A stretch of DNA of 64,000 bases from Trichomonas tenax (taxonomy: Eukaryota > Parabasalia > Trichomonadida > Trichomonadidae). Below, one piece after another: positions 48,610 through 59,038 of the stretch. A model generated the notes under the pieces. The model did not search any database, was not told the DNA's origin, and saw only the letters and a program-made list of their open reading frames with translations. A program made the position numbers and the translations under genes. Location of the stretch: NCBI GenBank assembly GCA_023091735.1, contig JALKBU010000156.1, positions 1-64,000 of the forward strand, read 5' to 3'. Numbering within the stretch: position 1 is the first letter of the stretch; every line of letters starts with the position of its first letter.

Positions 48610-50691
48610 TTACAAACCTTCGCAAAATTGTGCCAAGAGCGAGTTCATTCTATTATCGGAACTGATTCCATCACTGGATACGCTTCCAAACATCTGTAAT
48701 GACAAATTATTAAAGAATTCTTCGACATTAAAATTAGAATCAATTGGAATTTTAAATAGTGGAATGCCAAAGTTTTCATATTCGTTGGATGCCATCTTAA
48801 ATGCTTCAACATAATTTCTGAATTCATTTCGAGTGATGAGTTTGTGATCAAACGGAATTATATAATTTCTGAATTTTGGAGAAAGTAATGCATCAGCATA
48901 AATCTTTTTAAACATATCAAATTTGCAGTTCAGGCATTTCATGGATTCGTTGATAAGTATTTCAGACAAATTCAATATTCTTACGGATTTAATTGCAGAT
49001 TTGATTGCTTCTCTAAGTGCTAAATCAAAATCAAAGCAAGGTGATGCTTCTTCATATCTAAAAGTAATCATTGGGATATCAGGATCTTCAATTACATAGT
49101 TCTCTTCGCAATTTAATATCGATCCAAGTTCAAAGTCAGTGAAAATGAGATCAGTACGAACAATCAATAGATACAACGATGATTCATTAATATCAACTCT
49201 GTCACAGAAAATGATTGGACCTTCTGTTCGACATCTTTTGATTGCGAAATTAGCACTATCAGAATCATCACCTGCAGCAACACCAATTGTCGCAAAATTC
49301 ATTCCTGTCAAATCTTTGGGACAAACATTAAGAATACTTAACTGAGCTGGAGTGATTTTTTTGCGATTTGTTGTAAGTATTGCGGATAAGAAAGGATTGA
49401 GTCTAACGGTTTGATTTTCTGGTGGTGATATAATGCTTGGTGTGACTTTAGGTTGAATCTGTTGAGGAATTTCAAATTTTGGATTATCTTCTATTTTCTC
49501 TTCGTGTACTTCAGGTTCTGGAGATCCATGCTCAGATGGTGACTCTGAATGTTCTGTTTCACTTTGTGTTGATTCTTCTTGAAATTCTCGTTGAATTTCA
49601 GGTGAAGATGGTTGTCTGTAGACTTCAACGGGTGCATTATATGATTCTGCTTTGATGTATACATTTGGTGGAGCTCCAGAAGAAGTTATATTAAAAATGT
49701 CTATAAAATTGATCCCTTGAACGATAATATTGATTTTGTTTGGTATAATTGCTTTGACGGCCTTAGGTATATCTGGAAGTTTTGCTTTATCGAATGCATA
49801 TTGATTTTTCACTTGTTGAATATTCATAAATGGTTTCCATTGCTCGAATTGCGATGGATTCATAAACATTTGAGTTTTGAAGAAGTCTGGTCGCATTGGA
49901 TTGGCCCTAAAAGCAACTCTAAAGGAATACAAAGATCTTGACCATAATTCTTTTGCGCTTGCAATTGCAGCACACATCAGATGAAGAGGTGCTGACAATG
50001 CCTTTGCAACGTATTTGTGAATGTTTTGCATGTTGTATGCTGCTCTTATATCAAGAACGTATTTCATTGCCGCTGATTCTAAGACATGATTTGATAAAAC
50101 TGCCAATCTCGCTTGGAACGATGGATCTGTGATATACAAAAGAATGTGAGCTGCTCGAAATTCTGCTTCATTTGCGGAATGTCTTCCCATTTCTTTGAAA
50201 TAAAGCTCGTATTGCTCATCTAATGTTAGAAGAGTTTGTGAAATCTGCTCTAAATTCTGAAATGGATCGAAATCTGGTTCATCTTGGAATTTAATTGCGC
50301 AAAAAAGAAAAAATATTGCAATTTTTTCGTAAATATCGATAATTTCTTTTCCTTTGAGATTTTGGAATGTGATGTCTTGTCTAATTGATCTAAATCGGTC
50401 TCTTACGAACAAAGCCATGTTCCATTCAGTGGCGCCTTGTGTTAAACCTGTTAGTTTGCCAATAACGACGTTGATGATGTGATTTAGGGTCTTCTGAAGT
50501 ACTGGGAGGGGTCTTATGTCCGATGGAAGAATTTCTTTGCCTGCATCACTTCGATGAAATTGTTTTATTGCGTATCTTGGATCAAATTTCTTCGTAAAAG
50601 GATCAATTTCGAACCAAATGTTCGAGTGTTCCTGCATTTCTGACTCCGGACACATAGTTTTACAAGTTCCAACATTATTCTTTAAATTCAT
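48610..50691 (-). CDS. SAC3/GANP-domain protein, TREX-2 mRNA export
   Basis: The 693-residue protein begins with the GANP signature GTCKTMCPESEMQEH, then AIKQFHRSDAGKEILPSDIRP and a DRFRSIRQDITFQNL block, spanning about 1-320 as in Sac3, MCM3AP and Thp3. The middle (350-430) is Pro/Glu/Ser-rich. The C-terminal third has an unassigned mixed fold. SAC3 scaffolds TREX-2, which links transcription to mRNA export at nuclear pores, though SAC3-domain relatives also act in proteasome and splicing contexts. Three phased promoter elements lie 15-65 bases upstream. Confidence 0.88.
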   Translation of the reverse strand: MNLKNNVGTCKTMCPESEMQEHSNIWFEIDPFTKKFDPRYAIKQFHRSDAGKEILPSDIRPLPVLQKTLNHIINVVIGKLTGLTQGATEWNMALFVRDRFRSIRQDITFQNLKGKEIIDIYEKIAIFFLFCAIKFQDEPDFDPFQNLEQISQTLLTLDEQYELYFKEMGRHSANEAEFRAAHILLYITDPSFQARLAVLSNHVLESAAMKYVLDIRAAYNMQNIHKYVAKALSAPLHLMCAAIASAKELWSRSLYSFRVAFRANPMRPDFFKTQMFMNPSQFEQWKPFMNIQQVKNQYAFDKAKLPDIPKAVKAIIPNKINIIVQGINFIDIFNITSSGAPPNVYIKAESYNAPVEVYRQPSSPEIQREFQEESTQSETEHSESPSEHGSPEPEVHEEKIEDNPKFEIPQQIQPKVTPSIISPPENQTVRLNPFLSAILTTNRKKITPAQLSILNVCPKDLTGMNFATIGVAAGDDSDSANFAIKRCRTEGPIIFCDRVDINESSLYLLIVRTDLIFTDFELGSILNCEENYVIEDPDIPMITFRYEEASPCFDFDLALREAIKSAIKSVRILNLSEILINESMKCLNCKFDMFKKIYADALLSPKFRNYIIPFDHKLITRNEFRNYVEAFKMASNEYENFGIPLFKIPIDSNFNVEEFFNNLSLQMFGSVSSDGISSDNRMNSLLAQFCEGL

Positions 50692-50705
50692 TCGAGAATC
50701 TAATG

Positions 50706-50755
50706 TTTACATGACAATATTTTATTTTACTTGGCAATATATATTTTACGTGTCA
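50706..50755. promoter_or_regulatory. Array of three phased TTTACNTGNCA elements upstream of SAC3
   Basis: On the plus strand, copies begin at 50706 (TTTACATGACA), 50726 (TTTACTTGGCA) and 50745 (TTTACGTGTCA), at 20 and 19 bp spacing. All point away from the minus-strand SAC3 gene that starts at 50691, so orientation is not fixed relative to the gene. Confidence 0.7.
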
Positions 50756-51025
50756 AGTTCTCCAAGGAAATCAATTTTTTTCTCCATAACTTATCTTTCA
50801 TAGTTCATGTTATATAACATACATTTAGCTAAATGAAAGCAAACAATGTTAGCAAATGAATTCAACGATGTTAAGAATATCTTCAATATCATCATATTAT
50901 TCATTTATGTTTGAGATTTCGATATTGTGGATAGATAACCTTGGATTGGTATACTACTATGCTAAGATGATGTCCCTTAATTCTTATATACAGTAGAGAT
51001 CCAATCTAAGGTTTGTTTTTAAATA

Positions 51026-51129
51026 TGTCACGTAAATTGACAAAAGTTCAACCCATCATTTTTCAAACAAACTAAAATTTCTTGTTTTTCAGAGATAAAT
51101 TATACGAAAAATAATTTGTGCCATGTAAA
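51026..51129 (-). promoter_or_regulatory. Two TGNCANGTAAA elements upstream of TPI
   Basis: TGTCACGTAAA (51026-51036) and TGCCATGTAAA (51119-51129), the latter followed by GTGACA, lie 165-270 bases before the TPI start. The spacer 50756-51277 holds no gene; the ORF at 51072-51290 on the minus strand is chance. Confidence 0.5.
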
Positions 51130-51277
51130 GTGACAGGAAATATCCAAAACACTTCAATATGCATCAAATATGACCATAAATCAATAGCCGAAGTTTTAGG
51201 ATGCGGCCACTCATCATTATAATTTGAGAAGTTTACAATAAAATTGAGGCTCTTTGGGCCACTGATTTTTTTCCTCT

Positions 51278-51285
51278 TCACTTTA
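51278..51285 (+). promoter_or_regulatory. Initiator-like box of TPI
   Basis: TCACTTTA lies 8 bases before the ATG at 51293. A TPI leader of about 10-15 bases is implied, matching the MDH arrangement. Confidence 0.75.
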
Positions 51286-51292
51286 AACAAAG

Positions 51293-52051
51293 ATGAGGAC
51301 TTTCTTCGTCGGTGGTAACTGGAAGGCTAACCCAAAGACACTCGAAGATGCTGAGAAGCTTGTCGAGATGCTCAACGCTGCTAAGGTTGAGGGTAACGTC
51401 GAAGTTGTTGTTGCTGCTCCATTCATCTTCCTCCCAACACTCCAGCAGAAGCTCCGCAAGGACTGGAAGGTCAGCGCAGAGAACGTCTTCACAAAGCCAA
51501 ACGGCGCCTTCACAGGTGAAGTTACAGTCCCAATGATCAAGTCATTCGGCATCGAGTGGACAATCCTCGGCCACTCCGAGCGCCGTGACATCCTCAAGGA
51601 AGACGATGAGTTCCTTGCTGCCAAGGCCAAGTTCGCCCTTGAGAACGGTGTCAAGATCATCTACTGCTGCGGTGAGCACCTTTCTGAGCGCGAAGCCGGC
51701 AAGGCCACAGAGTTCGTCTCTGCTCAGATCGAGAAGATGATCCCAGCTATCCCAGCTGGCAAGTGGGACGATGTTGTCATCGCCTACGAACCAATCTGGG
51801 CTATCGGCACAGGCAAGGTTGCTTCCACACAGGATGCTCAGGACATGTGCAAGGCTATCCGTGATATTCTCGCTGCCAAGGTTGGTGCTGAGATCGCTAA
51901 CAAGGTCCGCATCCTCTATGGTGGCTCTGTTAAGCCAAACAACTGCAACGAGCTCGCTGCTTGCCCAGATGTTGATGGTTTCCTTGTCGGTGGTGCTTCC
52001 CTCGAACCAGGCTTCATCAACATTGTCAACTCCAACGTCCACTCCAAGTAA
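51293..52051 (+). CDS. TPI: Triosephosphate isomerase
   Basis: The 252-residue protein has full family length. The catalytic residues are visible: Lys11 in GNWKANP, His in ILGHSERR (about 95), Glu in AYEPIWAIGTGK (about 166) with the flexible phosphate loop, and LYGGSVKPNN near the C-terminus. It interconverts dihydroxyacetone phosphate and glyceraldehyde-3-phosphate in cytosolic glycolysis. Codons are strongly GC-biased, in contrast to neighbours, as for a highly expressed gene. The stop forms TAAA. Confidence 0.98.
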   Translation: MRTFFVGGNWKANPKTLEDAEKLVEMLNAAKVEGNVEVVVAAPFIFLPTLQQKLRKDWKVSAENVFTKPNGAFTGEVTVPMIKSFGIEWTILGHSERRDILKEDDEFLAAKAKFALENGVKIIYCCGEHLSEREAGKATEFVSAQIEKMIPAIPAGKWDDVVIAYEPIWAIGTGKVASTQDAQDMCKAIRDILAAKVGAEIANKVRILYGGSVKPNNCNELAACPDVDGFLVGGASLEPGFINIVNSNVHSK

Positions 52052-52514
52052 ATTGACTTCTTTCGTTTGAACATTTCAAAATTAATATATTTTTTAAATT
52101 CATAAAATATTTAACCAAATTCTTCTTTCCAAACCTGGGATATATAATGGCATAGTGATATATAATAAAATATCAAAGTGTTTCCTAAATCTGCTATACA
52201 GAAGTTTCATAATCAATTTGAGTCTGATGAAAAATCATGTTAAAAATATGTTCGTTTTTTTTATAAATCATTTCCATTTAGAGTTTTAGAAAGTGATTAT
52301 AGACATTCTAATTAAGCCTTATTCACATATTTCATCTATTGTTTATAGGGTATTATTAGATTTAAAAGAACAAAGGAGCATTACACAAAATCATTTCATT
52401 CTATTGATTGTCTTCATTTAATGCCATTTAATATATTGGAAACTAAAATAATGATAATAGATGTTTAGTTGTGATAACAATGGTGGTGAAAATTCCATAG
52501 ATAATCGTAAAAAT
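52052..52514. other. Convergent intergenic region
   Basis: AT-rich spacer between TPI and the RGS gene. Nothing was recognised. Confidence 0.4.
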
Positions 52515-53081
52515 TTATTTATCAACATTATGGTACTTGAGGATCCACTTTGAGAAGTATGGACACTTAAGGAATGCCTGATATTCCTTCTCATTCAAAG
52601 CCTGGAGAAGTAATTTGTTCGTCTTATCGAAAGAAGACTTACTAACACGGTTCATCTCGACATGAGAAGACGAAACGATCTTAATGAAGTTGGATGGAAG
52701 TGTGCCAAGCTTCTCCATGACAACACGATGCATCTTTACCTGCTTCTGTGGATTGGCTGGATAATTAGCCTTGTACTCTTTAGCGCATTCGATGAAATCG
52801 ATAACAGAATCCGCCTTTCTTTCTGTTAAGAATCTCCTGAAATATCTCATTAAATTTTCATCTTCAAAGATTGTCTCGATTGGTGGAATGTAGTGAGCAC
52901 CATCAGCTGTATTGAGATCGATATGTGTTTTCTTGCCATTGGCAACTTGTGCATTGCAATCATCATTTTCAGACTTTGGAACGATCTTCTTTGTGCTGAA
53001 TCTGTTTGAGACTGGAGCCAATGTGACCTGTGTCCTTGGTCCCTTGTTTGCAAGTCTCTGTGCAAGTGCGATTGGATCCAT
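52515..53081 (-). CDS. RGS-domain protein
   Basis: The 188-residue protein has an N-terminal basic segment (1-65) followed by one RGS fold (about 66-185): PIETIFEDENLMRYFRRFL, then DSVIDFIECAKEYKANYP and the closing LNEKEYQAFLKCPYFSKWIL. RGS proteins speed GTP hydrolysis by G-alpha subunits. Trichomonads encode G-alpha-like proteins, and a G-alpha-like gene with a broken P-loop lies 19 kb away. Intact and compact. Confidence 0.85.
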   Translation of the reverse strand: MDPIALAQRLANKGPRTQVTLAPVSNRFSTKKIVPKSENDDCNAQVANGKKTHIDLNTADGAHYIPPIETIFEDENLMRYFRRFLTERKADSVIDFIECAKEYKANYPANPQKQVKMHRVVMEKLGTLPSNFIKIVSSSHVEMNRVSKSSFDKTNKLLLQALNEKEYQAFLKCPYFSKWILKYHNVDK

Positions 53082-53682
53082 TTCAAAGAAATAAAATAGT
53101 TTTTAAACGTATAGACTCACAAATAAAATCATGAACGTTAAAAATAACAATCATAAAGAATCAAATCAAACCTCACTTGAACGCTTATGTACTGCGCCCA
53201 CATGCTTTGAATGAAGCTATATTTATTATAATAAAGATTTGCCATATTTTGGACTTTGGATGTTAAATTTGAGTTAAAAATGATTTGTTCAAGGGTTTAT
53301 AGGGTACATGTTATATCTTTAGACTCATCTACAATACGATCTTTAATTGCTACCAACATTATCTTCTAAATAATCAATTTACAGCAAGTTTATTTCGCCC
53401 AATTTGTGGCAAATGCAAGATCTTAAGCACACTTTGTAGAAGAGATTCTACAATGTTTTATGATATTTGGCTTCCCATAGACCTTATATTTCATTGAATT
53501 TCGTCATTTAAACCTAATGAACTTAATAATATGAGCGATTCATCTTCAATATCAATCATTCCTTTGCTTATATCCTGCAATGTGTAGGAAAGAGTGTTTT
53601 TGGTCCTACAAATGCTTAATAAGCTGTAATTAAGTCAACTTCATTAATCATTTTCTTGCCACTTTGCACCACTATTTTTTTA
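53082..53682. other. Divergent intergenic region
   Basis: AT-rich spacer between the RGS and GT-C-like genes. Before the second start, TTGCACCACTATTTTT resembles an initiator. No TTTACNTGNCA element was found. Confidence 0.45.
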
Positions 53683-54948
53683 ATGATTTCGCAAAGTGAA
53701 AGTGATGATAAACCAAATCCACCAAATAACGCAAAGAAGTACCTTCCTGGACTTTCTAAACTCGAATCAGTTCCTAAGAACCTGTGGAAACCAGATTGGG
53801 ACGATTATGAAATAATAAGATTGCTTTGTATCATAAATTTCGGTATTTGCATATGCTCACTCGCAAGCGGATCTATATTTGGTCCTTTGGCATATTGGGA
53901 TGGACCGATGTACGTTTACGTTGCAAGAACTTTATATAATATTCCTTATTCTGGGCCAGATTCACACTTATTTAAGCGTCCTCCGCATTATTTCGCATGC
54001 CACTTACCAGGATATCCACTTTTGATACGAGTTTTATCAATGATTTGCTTTAAGCAATATTGGCTTGGTGAATTTCTATCCATATTTGTTGGAGCAATAT
54101 TAGTTACGTACGTATTTAGGCGATTACTTATTGTTTATGATTGTGTTCAAGATCCAATATTCACAACAAAACTTTCTCTTATAATTCCACTTAGATTCTG
54201 TTTATACAAAGCTGTTGGTGCCAGCGAACCTCTTTATATAACATATTGTTACTTAGCACTTATATTTTTCAAAACCGATCAATTAATTTTGATGCTGTTA
54301 TCTATCTGGGGCGCATGCATTACAAGGATTGAAGGACTCGCTATTGTAGGCACAATAGGACTGTGTTATCTTCTTAAACTTGACATTTTTAGAGCAGCTT
54401 TCACAGGTCTTGGTTTTCTTGCTACTGCTGGAATCGCATATTTGCATCAAGTGAAATTCGACAACTATAGAGCGTATATTGATTACAACTCAGGTGTGCA
54501 GGACTTGATTAAGTATCCATTCCACCACATACTAAATATTGGTGCCCTACAAATGGAACTACAAAAAACACATCTTTTTATGTATCTTCTTTTACCTTTC
54601 TTAGCAGGAACTCTCATATTATACACAATGTCAGTTCCTTTCGGTATATTCAGCACTGTATATATTATTTACTTATCCAGCTTAGATCATCAGGATCTCG
54701 CGAGATATTGTCTACCTGGATTCTTCCTTGCGATATTGATTGGATTTGACTGCATTTTCAGTTCATCGATCTTCAAAGCAAGGATAGAAATGCTCAGATA
54801 TCCTGTAATTGCTATAGCAGCGATGTATTTCATTGTTCAGATTGGCTCGAATAGAGCCGAAGACAAATTCTTTATGAAAATATGTGATATTATTCACCAT
54901 GTTTATAATGGGACAGATGTTATCCCTCACAATTATGTATATGCGTAA
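53683..54948 (+). CDS. Multipass GT-C-like membrane protein
   Basis: The protein is 421 residues from the ATG at 53683, with a cytosolic Pro/Asn-rich tail, about 8-9 hydrophobic segments, and a first luminal loop carrying AYWDGPMYVYVARTLYNIPY. An Asp after a Trp in that loop is typical of GT-C mannosyl- and glucosyl-transferases that use dolichol-linked sugars. The exact family is not clear. It may serve surface glycoconjugates. The longer TTG reading is not used. Confidence 0.6.
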   Translation: MISQSESDDKPNPPNNAKKYLPGLSKLESVPKNLWKPDWDDYEIIRLLCIINFGICICSLASGSIFGPLAYWDGPMYVYVARTLYNIPYSGPDSHLFKRPPHYFACHLPGYPLLIRVLSMICFKQYWLGEFLSIFVGAILVTYVFRRLLIVYDCVQDPIFTTKLSLIIPLRFCLYKAVGASEPLYITYCYLALIFFKTDQLILMLLSIWGACITRIEGLAIVGTIGLCYLLKLDIFRAAFTGLGFLATAGIAYLHQVKFDNYRAYIDYNSGVQDLIKYPFHHILNIGALQMELQKTHLFMYLLLPFLAGTLILYTMSVPFGIFSTVYIIYLSSLDHQDLARYCLPGFFLAILIGFDCIFSSSIFKARIEMLRYPVIAIAAMYFIVQIGSNRAEDKFFMKICDIIHHVYNGTDVIPHNYVYA

Positions 54949-55152
54949 GAATATAAATTGTTTATTGATTATGAAATGAAGAAATCATATGTAGTAAATA
55001 TTCAAAGCAATTGGACTTTCATAAGTGAAAAGTCACAATGCAAACGAATATTAAAGTATTCCAATCAATGGAATAATTCAATTCACTACATGAACAACTT
55101 TCCTGTGGTTGAGCTTCAGTAAATAAATGATCATAAATTGAAGCAGATGCTC

Positions 55153-55163
55153 TGACAAGTAAA
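55153..55163 (-). promoter_or_regulatory. TGNCANGTAAA element before the LisH/FOP-like gene
   Basis: TGACAAGTAAA lies 74 bases before the ATG at 55237. Confidence 0.45.
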
Positions 55164-55236
55164 TTTTTTACAAAACTTTACAACATAACCTTATTTATCA
55201 GAACCTTAAATAAAAGTGAAAGCGTTAAAAAAATAA

Positions 55237-55647
55237 ATGAGTTTGTTTAACGAATTCATCCAAAACGTGAATAAAGACGCTCTTGAGAGAGTGGAGAGAC
55301 TCATTGAAGAGAAAGGCATTAAGCAGAAGTTAGAAGAACAGACAGAACAGTTAGCAAGCCAGTGTGCAAATTCGATTATCGATCCACAGGCTCCCAAACC
55401 ACCTGTTTTTAAGGGGGTTGACTTTGGAACAGAGGATCTTGACCAATATCTTCTTATTCTCGATTATTTTCAATCATCAGGACTTCAATTTACAACACAG
55501 ACGATTAAATACGAAAGTCAGCATCCAAACATGACAGTTGACAGAAAGAGACTCGCTGAGAAATATGGATTGAGGGCTTACGATAAAACTCCATTATTAG
55601 TACAAATGATTGAGCAGCGCTTGAAGATGATTGGTAATGAAGAATAA
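55237..55647 (+). CDS. LisH/FOP-like small protein
   Basis: The 136-residue protein has a helical first half (a short coiled coil, about 10-45), then LDQYLLILDYFQSSGLQFTT and RKRLAEKYGLRAYDKTPLL. This is the pattern of a LisH-like dimerisation motif of the FOP/FOR20 kind found in basal-body and centriolar proteins. It may belong to the flagellar basal body. The match is by pattern; the fold could also be another LisH type. Confidence 0.5.
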   Translation: MSLFNEFIQNVNKDALERVERLIEEKGIKQKLEEQTEQLASQCANSIIDPQAPKPPVFKGVDFGTEDLDQYLLILDYFQSSGLQFTTQTIKYESQHPNMTVDRKRLAEKYGLRAYDKTPLLVQMIEQRLKMIGNEE

Positions 55648-56171
55648 GCTTTCATGTCTGTAGTTTTGTTTGAATGTGTAATAAAAAAAGCTTGTTAATT
55701 TAGAAATATCACATTCAATGATGAGTGTGTTAAATATGATACCGTGTAGTAAGATTTCTATAACATATAAGCATATTTCCAAGTCATAAAATTTCTCAAA
55801 TTATATTCATTATATGAAAATACCTATAATAAAGATGTGACACATATTTCATGGAATAATTCACTATGATTCTCAAATATTAATGGATTTAAACTATACG
55901 ACTTTTAATTTCATATTTTATCTATTAGTTTCAATATATCATGCCTCACCACAACAAAATAAGATCCAAAATATTGATAATATATACATAATGTAGTTTT
56001 AAAGGAGTATTCACATTCATATGCAAAATTATGATTGATAATGTTGATTCGAAGAAATATTTTTAAATAATTTTTAATAAAATAAAGATAGAGCGTAAAA
56101 GAGAATTTGAAATTAAAAGATGAATGATTTTTGAAATAAAAAAGGGTTTGAAAAAATAAAACAGGTATACG
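55648..56171. other. Intergenic spacer
   Basis: AT-rich, about 520 bp, with no gene or element. Confidence 0.4.
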
Positions 56172-56179
56172 TCACTTTT
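56172..56179 (+). promoter_or_regulatory. Initiator-like box of the ARM/HEAT gene
   Basis: TCACTTTT lies 24 bases before the ATG at 56203, preceded by ACG. Confidence 0.55.
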
Positions 56180-56202
56180 ATTAAAATCTAGATTTTTAAA
56201 AA

Positions 56203-57558
56203 ATGACTTATAAAGATGAAACACGACCGAATTCAGACCTCAGCGATATGAAAGAAAAGTTAATTCAATGTATGCCAGACGATGGACCATCGATCAACTT
56301 CATAAATACAGCGCTTGCTTTTATGCAAGAACCAGAAAAATATCTACACGATCTTTCGACAAGCTTTACAGAGAACATCAATGAGGATGCCGAAATGGTT
56401 TTAGTGACATCATCCTTTTTTCGCAGATTTTCAGAATGTTTATCTGGAATTCCAGAAGGAAATGAAACTTATTTATTAGACCTACTTTATAACTTTTCGT
56501 TGTTATCTTCAAACACAATACTCGCGTTATCAAATTCAACAGATAATATCAAATTTTTACTATCACAAATGTTTTCACATGATGAACAAACAGCAATGAT
56601 GTCGTTAGATACAATATACAATTTTACATGTATTGATAATACTGAAGTATTTACAAATCTACTTTTAGCAAATGTTGATATTAATCTTTCTTTACTTTGC
56701 TATAAACACACGGAAATCTTTCCACCAACAAAATTCTATAAAACTTTAGTCAAAACAATGATGAATCTCGCTCCACAAGCAACAGCAAACAGTTTACAAA
56801 ACAATTTTTTCCCAACTGTTGATAGAAACTTTGGCGTGAATGATCCAAAGATATTGAAGTATTCCGCATCAATATTGGTTGTTGTAGGTCGTGAACTCGG
56901 ATTCTTTCCAAGATTTGCTGATCCTGCTTTTTATCACGAAATATTTACTTTAGTTTTAACAAATCTACAAAATACGGAATTTGTTTCTTATATTATGAGG
57001 TTTTTATGTCACAGATGCAGAAACAATCCTGATGTTGAGATCATCTTTGAGTGTTCCGTTTTAGGATTTCTCACAGAGTGTTTTAAATCTGTTCCTGAAT
57101 GGAACATTTCATGGGTTCAATGCACAGCTGATATTTTCGAATCTATTATTATCAGGATCGATGAAGGAGCTCATCATTGCAATTGCAAATTATTCTTTAA
57201 TGTTGTTGGTTTCCTATTCGAGAATGGAACATTTTCTAGCAAGTGTAACGCTTTATCATCATTTTTTGAGTTGTTTTCGAGACTTCCACGTCAAAATCAA
57301 ATACGAATCATCGCATCATCTGAGAGTATAATCAAAGATTGCATGTTTGGTTTATCAAGTAATCAAGATAGGCCTTGTTATAATGCTTTGTGCATTCTCA
57401 AGATATTGCATGATATTGATCTAAATTTACAATCAAATTACTTCGAGAACACAATAACATCAAACGATCTTCAAGATACAATAGAAAATGTCACTGATAA
57501 CGAAGAACAAGAGTTATCAGATTTGGCAACAGAGATTCTGAGTTTTATACCTGAATAA
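56203..57558 (+). CDS. ARM/HEAT-type helical repeat protein
   Basis: The 451-residue protein consists of repeated 40-residue helical pairs (for example LLDLLYNFSLLSSNTILAL, AMMSLDTIYNFTCIDN and SYIMRFLCHRCRNN). Armadillo-like solenoids of this kind are abundant in trichomonads, often related to importin-alpha. No importin-beta-binding domain or NLS-binding Trp/Asn array is visible. It ends with an acidic tail. The function is unassigned. Confidence 0.65.
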   Translation: MTYKDETRPNSDLSDMKEKLIQCMPDDGPSINFINTALAFMQEPEKYLHDLSTSFTENINEDAEMVLVTSSFFRRFSECLSGIPEGNETYLLDLLYNFSLLSSNTILALSNSTDNIKFLLSQMFSHDEQTAMMSLDTIYNFTCIDNTEVFTNLLLANVDINLSLLCYKHTEIFPPTKFYKTLVKTMMNLAPQATANSLQNNFFPTVDRNFGVNDPKILKYSASILVVVGRELGFFPRFADPAFYHEIFTLVLTNLQNTEFVSYIMRFLCHRCRNNPDVEIIFECSVLGFLTECFKSVPEWNISWVQCTADIFESIIIRIDEGAHHCNCKLFFNVVGFLFENGTFSSKCNALSSFFELFSRLPRQNQIRIIASSESIIKDCMFGLSSNQDRPCYNALCILKILHDIDLNLQSNYFENTITSNDLQDTIENVTDNEEQELSDLATEILSFIPE

Positions 57559-57654
57559 TCATATACGAATCATATATTTTATTTGTTTGTATGCTTTTTT
57601 AAATAGAAAATTCATATTCCTAATCAATAACACTATTCACAAATATAACAGAAA

Positions 57655-58180
57655 AACATATATTAGTTCTTATTATATAAGAGAACATTATATTCACTTC
57701 GAAAACATCAAATAAAATGACTTTAGATTATTCATCAACATAGAAATTTAAAGTTAACTTCAATGACATCAAACAATTTGATTTTGGAACGCTGGTGAAC
57801 ATAGAGCATTAGAGTATAATAATTGACATCAAATGAAGCGACTTTGAATTGGCAATGAGCACAGAACAATATATTTATTAGAATAACATTAAAAAGAATT
57901 ATTTATGACTAATTCACTTTCGGATTTAATAATTGACATCAAATAGAATGATTTTGATTTGCTAATGAACATATAACATTATATCAACTTCGCCACCATC
58001 AAATGAAGTGACTTTGAATTGGCAATGAACACAGAACAATATATTTACTAGAATCGCATCAAAAAGAATGATTTATAAATAATCTTGAAATATAGCAATA
58101 TTTCAACTTCAATCACATCAAATATAATGATTTTTGATTGTTAATGAATATAAAACAGTATATTGACAGCTCTAGAATCC
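57655..58180. repeat. Degenerate tandem repeat, about eight copies of about 59 bp
   Basis: The word CATCAAA (or CATTAAA, CATCAAAA) starts near 57708, 57768, 57829, 57888, 57948, 57998, 58058 and 58117, a period of 50-61 bp. Each copy also carries AATGA-like TTTGA text and GAACA or CAACA-type words. Two copies 169 bp apart are almost the same over about 80 bases (GAAGCGACTTTGAATTGGC). Confidence 0.75.
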
Positions 58181-58396
58181 ATTTTAAATTGATTTATAAA
58201 ATTTCATGAAGTCTGTTAGTGAAACATCAATGATCAATTATATCATGAATGAGAAATTGAAATTGTTGAACAAGACCTATATATATCAATAGCCAACATC
58301 TTGTGTATTCCTAATTTAAGATTTATAATGCTTGGAAACGATTGTGAATCGGTCTTCATTATGATTTCTGGTTGAAAAGTGACATAAAATTAAAAA

Positions 58397-59038
58397 ATGA
58401 ATTGGGTTGGAATCTTAGCTTTCCTTTTATCCGTCGCTTCCACGATTTCTTCGATATTTATGATATCGGCGATCAGATATTGGCTGAAAACATCCAGATT
58501 TTCCAATTTAGACAGAAGTATCGAAATATTAAACTATTTTTCAGTAATAATCTCGCTTGTTATATCGATTACTACATTTATTATCATCAAGCAGTGCAGT
58601 AACATGGTTTCCTTCTTTATTTCTTACGCTATTGGATTATTTGGACTTTTAGAGTTCTATTACGGCTTATTTTTATGGACAGACTCAAAGGGATACATAT
58701 CTACAATGATTGACATATGGGAAAAATCGTTAAATAAATCATTTTTACATGAAATCGAACATAAATTCTCTTGCTGCAGTTTTCATAAATACAAACAATT
58801 CTACAACGACCCATGCAACAATTCCATTACTCCTTGTCTTTACGCGATTTCAATAACAATTGCTGAACCAACAGAAGCGATTGGAATTACAGTAGTGTTC
58901 CAGGCTGTTGTGCACGCAATGATTTCTGTGTTTCTTGGATTTGCCGCACAAAAGAAAAAGAATACAGCTGTTTCATTGCCAACACCATGGACCAAGCATA
59001 AGGACGATGAAGCTGAAAACTTCCTGACACACGAATAA
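58397..59038 (+). CDS. Tetraspanin-type membrane protein
   Basis: The 213-residue protein has four hydrophobic segments (about 4-25, 48-65, 73-92 and 162-183) and a large loop between the third and fourth. That loop carries FSCCSFHKYKQFYNDPC and ITPCLYAISI, so the CCG-like motif is CCS, with two further Cys. This fits the trichomonad tetraspanins. They organise surface membranes and adhesion. The C-terminal tail of about 25 residues is charged. AAGTGACA lies 13 bases before the ATG. Confidence 0.75.
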   Translation: MNWVGILAFLLSVASTISSIFMISAIRYWLKTSRFSNLDRSIEILNYFSVIISLVISITTFIIIKQCSNMVSFFISYAIGLFGLLEFYYGLFLWTDSKGYISTMIDIWEKSLNKSFLHEIEHKFSCCSFHKYKQFYNDPCNNSITPCLYAISITIAEPTEAIGITVVFQAVVHAMISVFLGFAAQKKKNTAVSLPTPWTKHKDDEAENFLTHE

